Shown: one piece after another, positions 6,048 to 6,947 of the stretch
Layout of the letters: each line of letters opens with the position of its first letter
Numbering within the stretch: position 1 is the stretch's first letter
Assembly (NCBI GenBank): GCA_964612455.1
Contig: CAZTCB010000042.1
Coordinates: forward strand, 1 to 6,947
Origin: SFEB01 sp964612455
GTDB lineage: Bacteria > Bacillota > Clostridia > Christensenellales > CAG-314
Length of the DNA: 6,947 bases
Reading direction: 5' to 3'
Notes under the pieces: model-generated
Seen by the model: the letters and a program-made list of their open reading frames with translations, nothing else
What the model was told of the DNA's origin: nothing
Database searches by the model: none
Position numbers and translations under genes: made by a program

Positions 6048-6290
6048 CAAGTTACTATTTCATACAAAGTATAGATTGTCGGAGATATTCAGATGTTTGT
6101 TTTAAAACGATGAGGGCTTGTTATTTCGTATGACTTAGTGTCGGGTGTCCGCCGTAGTGCCGACGACGGTGTTCGGTGAGTAACGTCTATGACGGGGAAT
6201 AATCCGCGCATGTGTCATGCTCGACTCTTTTATTGTTAGAGCGTAGGGTTTCTCTTAAACGTATAAATTTTTAAAATTGCTTAAAAACGT
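6048..6290. other. Gene-free spacer with a G+C-rich island that may be a structured RNA
   Basis: No open frame with a ribosome site is seen on either strand. Bases 6141-6220 are 59% G+C by hand count, against 31% (6041-6120) and 28% (6221-6300) on the sides. Within the island, GTATGAC (6128-6134) can pair with GTCATGC (6214-6220), enclosing GTCGG/CCGAC (6140-6144/6160-6164) and the local hairpin GCATG-TGT-CATGC. A few T-rich bases (6228-6236) follow. I recognise no RNA family (not SRP, RNase P, tmRNA or T-box by their core motifs), and no convincing promoter precedes it. It could be a non-coding RNA or decayed sequence. Confidence 0.3.
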
Positions 6291-6319
6291 TTGACAAATT
6301 AAAAAAAAAGTACAATAAT
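6291..6319 (+). promoter_or_regulatory. Promoter of tRNA-Gln
   Basis: TTGACA (6291-6296) and AATAAT (6314-6319) lie 17 bases apart, with a run of nine A in the spacer. Transcription would begin near 6326, giving a leader of about 70 bases before the tRNA. The leader holds a hairpin GTCCC/GGGAC (6368-6372/6384-6388) just upstream of the RNase P cut site and must be removed in processing. Confidence 0.8.
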
Positions 6320-6395
6320 ATGTCGTAGTGAGAATGAGCGTTTGTGCGGATGCTTTTTCTTTCTATCGTCCCTTCGCGAGGAGGGGACATTACAA

Positions 6396-6471
6396 AGGGG
6401 TATCGCCAAGCGGTAAGGCACCAGGCTCTGACCCTGTTATCTCGCAGGTTCGAATCCTGCTACCCTTGCCA
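6396..6471 (+). tRNA. tRNA-Gln (anticodon CUG), CCA encoded
   Basis: The acceptor is AGGGGTA/TACCCTT (one G-U pair) with discriminator G and encoded CCA. The D arm is GCC/GGC with GG in the loop. The anticodon arm is CCAGG/CCTGT with loop CTCTGAC, giving CTG (reads CAG, glutamine). The T arm GCAGG/CCTGC has the normal TTCGAAT loop. The layout, with A1-U72 and GGTATCGCCAAG, resembles known tRNA-Gln. The first anticodon-stem pair (27-43) is a C-U mismatch, and the variable loop is 6 bases. It is a single-gene unit with its own promoter and terminator. Confidence 0.95.
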
Positions 6472-6475
6472 AAAG

Positions 6476-6517
6476 AAGGAACGCTTTTTGTCTGTGGACG
6501 AGAGGCGTTCCTTTTTT
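6476..6517 (+). terminator. Rho-independent terminator after tRNA-Gln
   Basis: AAGGAACGC (6476-6484) pairs with GCGTTCCTT (6505-6513), and the T run continues to 6517. The 20-base loop holds a small inner stem GTC-TGTG-GAC. It starts four bases after the CCA end and closes the tRNA-Gln unit. Confidence 0.9.
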
Positions 6518-6761
6518 ACTCAATTAGTTTAGTTTAGAATTATGGTTTAATCAACTCTGTTCGATTGCATTATAAATTTAATGAATATGTTTGTGTCGGA
6601 CCGATATTAAGGGTGCGTCGACAGGGAAAAACAGGTTGCAATAATGAGATATCAGGTCGAAAAGAGAGAATTTTTAAATATGTAGTCTTAGTGAAAGGGA
6701 AAACGGAAAAATTTTCGTTTTTGGGCAAATCCAAGCGCAGAATAATTTAATAAACATTAGT
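6518..6761 (+). other. Gene-free stretch ending in a strong terminator; possible small RNA
   Basis: No convincing gene is seen. A 61-codon frame begins at TTG 6565 without a ribosome site and has a basic, low-complexity product, so I do not call it. A poor promoter candidate is TTAATC (6547-6552), 18 bases, TATAAA (6571-6576). Possible pairings include CATTAT/ATAATG (6569-6574/6641-6646) and AAAACG/CGTTTT near 6700-6720. The stretch lies between two terminators that both work on the plus strand, so something may be transcribed here. No RNA family is recognised. Confidence 0.25.
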
Positions 6762-6799
6762 AAAAAGCCGTGTTGAGAGTGATCTCGGCACGGCTTTTT
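6762..6799 (+). terminator. Strong terminator, usable from both sides
   Basis: AAAAAGCCGTG (6762-6772) and CACGGCTTTTT (6789-6799) form a perfect 11-bp stem. On the plus strand TT/GG can pair as wobbles and GAGA/TCTC extends the helix to about 17 bp with a GTGA loop. On the minus strand the same two positions are C-A mismatches, so the plus direction folds better. A and T runs on the two sides allow termination in both directions. Confidence 0.85.
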
Positions 6800-6827
6800 G
6801 TATTGTGAAAATTAAAAGAAACTTGTA

Positions 6828-6857
6828 GACAGAATATACATTCTGTCACCTTTTTTT
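6828..6857 (+). terminator. Hairpin with T run (terminator-like on plus strand)
   Basis: GACAGAAT (6828-6835), loop ATAC and ATTCTGTC (6840-6847) form a perfect 8-bp stem. ACC and seven T (6851-6857) follow. It could be a second plus-strand terminator 30 bases after the first. On the minus strand the same hairpin lies within the candidate short transcript and covers its AUG, so its real role may be there. Confidence 0.5.
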
Positions 6858-6872
6858 GCTCTTGCATGAAAA

Positions 6873-6901
6873 ATTATATGCCTATTTTGCGAGTTAGTCA
6901 A
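6873..6901 (-). promoter_or_regulatory. Strong minus-strand promoter
   Basis: On the minus strand TTGACT (6896-6901), 17 bases and TATAAT (6873-6878) give 11 of 12 consensus matches. Transcription would start near 6867. No protein gene of ordinary size lies downstream before the terminator at 6762-6799. Confidence 0.75.
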
Positions 6902-6927
6902 GCAAAAACAAGCCTTAAAAGTAAAAT

Positions 6928-6945
6928 TGTCGGAAAAATCCGACA
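6928..6945. repeat. Inverted repeat at the window edge, possible terminator
   Basis: TGTCGGA (6928-6934), four A and TCCGACA (6939-6945) form a perfect 7-bp hairpin. On the minus strand ATTTTACTTTT follows it, so it may end a minus-strand gene entering from beyond the window. On the plus strand the bases after it are cut off at 6947. Confidence 0.5.
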
Positions 6946-6947
6946 TT

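Larger units (their letters stand above)
6762..6867 (-). ncRNA. Candidate short minus-strand transcript (about 105 bases)
   Basis: A near-consensus promoter (6873-6901) would start a transcript near 6867, which would end at the terminator 6762-6799. Near its 5' end lie a run of seven A and AAGGTG, then the hairpin GACAGAAT-GTAT-ATTCTGTC. An ATG five bases after AAGGTG (6841-6839) opens a 9-codon frame, MYILSTSFF, ending at 6812. The start codon lies in the hairpin stem and loop. A 36-codon frame also starts with the ATG at 6867 at the predicted +1, but it runs through the terminator and is probably chance. No family is recognised. It may be a small RNA, a tiny peptide gene, or an unused promoter. 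Confidence 0.4.

Noticed and set aside
6171..6210. Resemblance to bacterial 16S rRNA (GGTGAGTAACG, then GGGGAATAA)
   Set aside because: Only a short exact match around the GGTGAGTAACG block; flanking bases do not follow 16S, so chance is the simpler reading.
6565..6750. 61-codon frame in the gene-free stretch
   Set aside because: TTG start, no Shine-Dalgarno, basic low-complexity product, no family resemblance.
6757..6867. 36-codon minus-strand frame starting at the predicted +1 of the small transcript
   Set aside because: The coding frame runs through the terminator stem and its stop lies beyond it, so terminated RNAs would lack a stop codon; probably chance.
6828..6945. CRISPR-like repeats
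   Set aside because: The two hairpins differ in sequence, and no repeat-spacer periodicity is present.

Overview
The window looks like chromosome from a low-to-moderate G+C, probably anaerobic, Gram-positive (Clostridia-like) bacterium. The evidence is strong AGGAG-type ribosome binding sites in the main operon, tRNA genes with encoded CCA, consensus TTGACA/TATAAT promoters, A+T-rich spacers (about 30% G+C by hand count of two blocks), and a clostridial-type glycerol-3-phosphate operon that uses a DUF1667 protein instead of GlpC. The species cannot be named from this sequence.

Left part (1-805, minus strand): the 3'-truncated tRNA-Arg(UCU) and a complete tRNA-Gly(UCC) share one consensus promoter. 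Upstream of them lies rdgB (XTP/dITP pyrophosphatase). A weak hairpin after rdgB overlaps the tRNA promoter. rdgB has no Shine-Dalgarno, and its extended -10 promoter places +1 on the A of the start codon, so its mRNA is probably leaderless.

Centre (880-6007, plus strand): a divergently transcribed five-gene operon with gaps of at most 17 bases and one 4-base overlap. The order is a GlpA-like FAD dehydrogenase with a C-terminal BFD iron-sulfur domain, a FAD/NAD oxidoreductase, a small DUF1667 cysteine protein, glycerol kinase (glpK), and a PaaI-type hotdog thioesterase. GlpK would make glycerol 3-phosphate (G3P). The first three proteins would oxidise it to dihydroxyacetone phosphate (DHAP) and pass electrons via FAD and Fe-S centres, probably to NAD. 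The thioesterase's substrate is unknown. No glpF transporter or GlpP-type antiterminator hairpin is seen.

Right part (6008-6947): mostly non-coding. It contains a G+C-rich island (59% against about 30% in its flanks), a tRNA-Gln(CUG) with its own promoter and terminator, a gene-free stretch ending in a strong terminator, and on the minus strand a near-consensus promoter that would make a short RNA of about 105 bases. That RNA carries a hairpin and a ribosome site plus a 9-codon frame, and ends at the back side of the same terminator. These last three regions are the places where something undescribed could be hiding, but none shows a recognised family.
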